Shown here in pieces: positions 59,216 to 64,000 of a stretch of 64,000 nucleotides of DNA. The notes beneath the pieces are model-generated. The model did not search any database, was not told the origin of the DNA, and saw only the letters and a list, made by a program, of their open reading frames with translations. The position numbers and the translations under genes were made by a program. The stretch's first letter is position 1. Each line of letters starts with the position of its first letter. This stretch comes from Prunella strophiata. Taxonomy: Eukaryota > Chordata > Aves > Passeriformes > Prunellidae. Location: positions 20,380,941 through 20,444,940 of the forward strand of contig JAZBQD010000001.1 of the NCBI GenBank assembly GCA_036583965.1, given 5' to 3'.

Positions 59216-59869
59216 CCCCAGGGGCTGTGGGACAGGGCAGGATGGGCAGGGTGGCACCAGCCCCCAGGGGCAGGAGATGGGAGCCAGAGCCACCCAGGCC
59301 AAGCAGCCCCTGCAGGCACCTGGAGCCCCTCAGAGCCCCGGGACCCTCCCCCTGCTCAGAGCCCTTCCCACCCCTCACCCCCAGCTGTGCTGCCCCTCCC
59401 AGGGCTGGGGCTGCCCCAGGTGTGGGCAGGGAGGGCAGTGCCCACCTGGGGCTCCCCCTCTGCTGCCCACCCAGGGTGGAACAGGGGCAGCAGCCCTGCA
59501 ACCCCAGCCTGGGTGGCAAAGCCCCTCCAGTGCCAGCCCTGCCATGGCAGGGACACCTCCCCCTGTCCCAGGGGCAGCCCCAGCCTGGGGCAACCCATGG
59601 CTGCAGGGCTGGCACAGAGCTCTTTGTTCCTGGCAAAGTTCAGTAATTGGAACTCGATCATCTGAGCTCAGTAATTTAATGAATTTACCTGGTGGGTTTT
59701 GTGCCCCAAACCTGCCATAGTCCTGTGGTGGTGGGGGAAGGGGACAAAATGAAGTGCAAGGACCAGAAGAGCTGTGAGAGGCAGCTCGGGGGCTTCAGAG
59801 GAGCCCTTGGGATGAGCCTGTGCCCATTCCTCTGGGCAGGACCTCAGCCCATCCCACCCACCCACCCCT
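59216..59869. other. GC-rich spacer with a CR1 remnant
   Basis: 59520-59600 carries CCAGCCCTGCCATGGCAGGG and ACACCTCCCCCTGTCCCAGG, a short reverse-complemented CR1 3' remnant. The rest is unassigned. Confidence 0.45.
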
Positions 59870-62466
59870 GGGGCACAGCTCCTGGGGCAGAGCACAGCTC
59901 CTGGGGCAGGGCACAGCTCCTGGGGCACAGCTCCTGGGGCAGGGCACAGCTCCTGGGGCAGAGCACAGCTCCTGGGGCACAGCTCCTGGGGCACAGCTCC
60001 TGGGGCACAGCTCCTGGGGCACAGCTCCTGGGGCACAGCTCCTGGGGCACAGCTCCTGGGGCACAGCTCCTGGGGCACAGCTCCTGGGGCAGAGCACAGC
60101 TCCTGGGGCACAGCTCCTGGGGCACAGCTCCTGGGGCACAGCTCCTGGGGCACAGCTCCTGGGGCACAGCTCCTGGGGCACAGCTCCTGGGGCAGAGCAC
60201 AGCTCCTGGGGCAGGGCACAGCTCCTGGGGCACAGCTCCTGGGGCACAGCTCCTGGGGCACAGCTCCTGGGGCACAGCTCCTGGGGCACAGCTCCTGGGG
60301 CACAGCTCCTGGGGCACAGCTCCTGGGGCACAGCTCCTGGGGCACAGCTCCTGGGGCACAGCTCCTGGGGCACAGCTCCTGGGGCAGGGCACAGCTCCTG
60401 GGGCACAGCTCCTGGGGCACAGCTCCTGGGGCAGAGCACAGCTCCTGGGGCACAGCTCCTGGGGCAGAGCACAGCTCCTGGGGCAGGGCACAGCTCCTGG
60501 GGCACAGCTCCTGGGGCACAGCTCCTGGGGCACAGCTCCTGGGGCAGAGCACAGCTCCTGGGGCACAGCTCCTGGGGCAGGGCACAGCTCCTGGGGCAGG
60601 GCACAGCTCCTGGGGCAGGGCACAGCTCCTGGGGCAGGGCACAGCTCCTGGGGCACAGCTCCTGGGGCACAGCTCCTGGGGCACAGCTCCTGGGGCACAG
60701 CTCCTGGGGCAGGGCACAGCTCCTGGGGCACAGCTCCTGGGGCACAGCTCCTGGGGCAGGGCACAGCTCCTGGGGCAGGGCACAGCTCCTGGGGCACAGC
60801 TCCTGGGGCACAGCTCCTGGGGCAGGGCACAGCTCCTGGGGCAGGGCACAGCTCCTGGGGCACAGCTCCTGGGGCAGGGCACAGCTCCTGGGGCAGGGCA
60901 CAGCTCCTGGGGCACAGCTCCTGGGGCACAGCTCCTGGGGCAGAGCACAGCTCCTGGGGCAGAGCACAGCTCCTGGGGCACAGCTCCTGGGGCACAGCTC
61001 CTGGGGCAGGGCACAGCTCCTGGGGCACAGCTCCTGGGGCACAGCTCCTGGGGCAGGGCACAGCTCCTGGGGCACAGCTCCTGGGGCACAGCTCCTGGGG
61101 CACAGCTCCTGGGGCACAGCTCCTGGGGCAGGGCACAGCTCCTGGGGCACAGCTCCTGGGGCACAGCTCCTGGGGCAGGGCACAGCTCCTGGGGCACAGC
61201 TCCTGGGGCACAGCTCCTGGGGCACAGCTCCTGGGGCACAGCTCCTGGGGCAGGGCACAGCTCCTGGGGCAGAGCACAGCTCCTGGGGCAGAGCACAGCT
61301 CCTGGGGCAGAGCACAGCTCCTGGGGCACAGCTCCTGGGGCACAGCTCCTGGGGCAGAGCACAGCTCCTGGGGCACAGCTCCTGGGGCACAGCTCCTGGG
61401 GCACAGCTCCTGGGGCAGGGCACAGCTCCTGGGGCACAGCTCCTGGGGCAGGGCACAGCTCCTGGGGCACAGCTCCTGGGGCAGGGCACAGCTCCTGGGG
61501 CACAGCTCCTGGGGCAGGGCACAGCTCCTGGGGCACAGCTCCTGGGGCACAGCTCCTGGGGCACAGCTCCTGGGGCAGGGCACAGCTCCTGGGGCAGGGC
61601 ACAGCTCCTGGGGCACAGCTCCTGGGGCAGGGCACAGCTCCTGGGGCACAGCTCCTGGGGCACAGCTCCTGGGGCACAGCTCCTGGGGCACAGCTCCTGG
61701 GGCAGGGCACAGCTCCTGGGGCACAGCTCCTGGGGCACAGCTCCTGGGGCAGGGCACAGCTCCTGGGGCACAGCTCCTGGGGCACAGCTCCTGGGGCACA
61801 GCTCCTGGGGCACAGCTCCTGGGGCACAGCTCCTGGGGCAGGGCACAGCTCCTGGGGCACAGCTCCTGGGGCACAGCTCCTGGGGCAGGGCACAGCTCCT
61901 GGGGCACAGCTCCTGGGGCACAGCTCCTGGGGCAGGGCACAGCTCCTGGGGCACAGCTCCTGGGGCACAGCTCCTGGGGCAGGGCACAGCTCCTGGGGCA
62001 CAGCTCCTGGGGCAGGGCACAGCTCCTGGGGCACAGCTCCTGGGGCACAGCTCCTGGGGCAGGGCACAGCTCCTGGGGCAGGGCACAGCTCCTGGGGCAG
62101 GGCACAGCTCCTGGGGCACAGCTCCTGGGGCACAGCTCCTGGGGCACAGCTCCTGGGGCAGGGCACAGCTCCTGGGGCACAGCTCCTGGGGCACAGCTCC
62201 TGGGGCACAGCTCCTGGGGCACAGCTCCTGGGGCACAGCTCCTGGGGCAGGGCACAGCTCCTGGGGCACAGCTCCTGGGGCAGGGCACAGCTCCTGGGGC
62301 ACAGCTCCTGGGGCACAGCTCCTGGGGCAGGGCACAGCTCCTGGGGCAGGGCACAGCTCCTGGGGCAGGGCACAGCTCCTGGGGCACAGCTCCTGGGGCA
62401 CAGCTCCTGGGGCAGGGCACAGCTCCTGGGGCAGGGCACAGCTCCTGGGGCAGGGCACAGCTCCTG
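59870..62466. repeat. 15/21-bp minisatellite (array Q), 2.6 kb
   Basis: Every repeat contains CACAGCTCCTGGGG. Units are either 15 bp (…GGGGCACAG) or 21 bp with an extra GCAGGG or GCAGAG. Both lengths are multiples of three and stop-free, so four frames are open for about 2.7 kb without being genes. The order of short and long units is irregular with local runs (for example 60220-60385 all short). Confidence 0.98.
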
Positions 62467-62474
62467 TGCCAGGA

Positions 62475-64000
<1,526 letters not shown>

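Overview
This looks like vertebrate, specifically bird and probably songbird, nuclear DNA. At least a dozen short fragments match the 3' end of the avian CR1 LINE. There are sharp swings between GC-rich, CpG-bearing DNA and AT-rich intron-like DNA, several LTR-like pieces, and about 30% of the window is tandem repeat. No bacterial operon, CRISPR array, RNA gene or intact single-exon protein gene is visible. Nearly all long open frames are artefacts of stop-free tandem repeats.

The scaffold has three sequence blocks separated by two gaps of exactly 500 N (11851-12350 and 38803-39302), so fixed-size scaffolding gaps. Block A (1-11850) is GC-rich: a ~22-bp array (1.7-2.7 kb), a 30-bp array (4.5 kb), an LTR-like piece (4.8-5.3 kb), a ~182-bp satellite (5.4-6.8 kb), one convincing coding exon on the minus strand (6837-6986), CR1 fragments, and a composite minisatellite 'D' running into the gap. 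Block B (12351-38802) has two parts. Its first 10 kb are GC-rich: an LTR-like start, a CpG island with a 1500-bp (TCC)n tract, two plus-strand coding exons (17245-17271 and 18406-18586), and a second, inverted copy of D at 22.2-22.75 kb. Right after D it becomes ~15 kb of AT-rich DNA carrying two adjacent neurobeachin (NBEA) exons, one with a 1-bp frameshift, then turns GC-rich again before the gap. Block C (39303-64000) is GC-rich and mostly minisatellites: 43.0-49.4 kb (three arrays), 52.4-54.0 kb (AT-rich), 59.9-62.5 kb and 62.7 kb to the window end.

The most important reading is structural. The minus-strand exon in block A and the two plus-strand exons in block B fit each other in splice phase and in protein character, and D occurs in both blocks with the same internal order but opposite orientation. 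The simplest explanation is one gene cut in two because the first part of block B is inverted relative to block A, D being the true overlap. The NBEA piece would then be a chimeric join or an insertional duplication. A real inversion with duplicated D is the biological alternative. I did not recognise the split gene. I found no convincing undescribed biochemical system. The unusual content is repeat biology, a DR1-type nuclear-receptor motif array, a template-switch palindrome and this apparent rearrangement.
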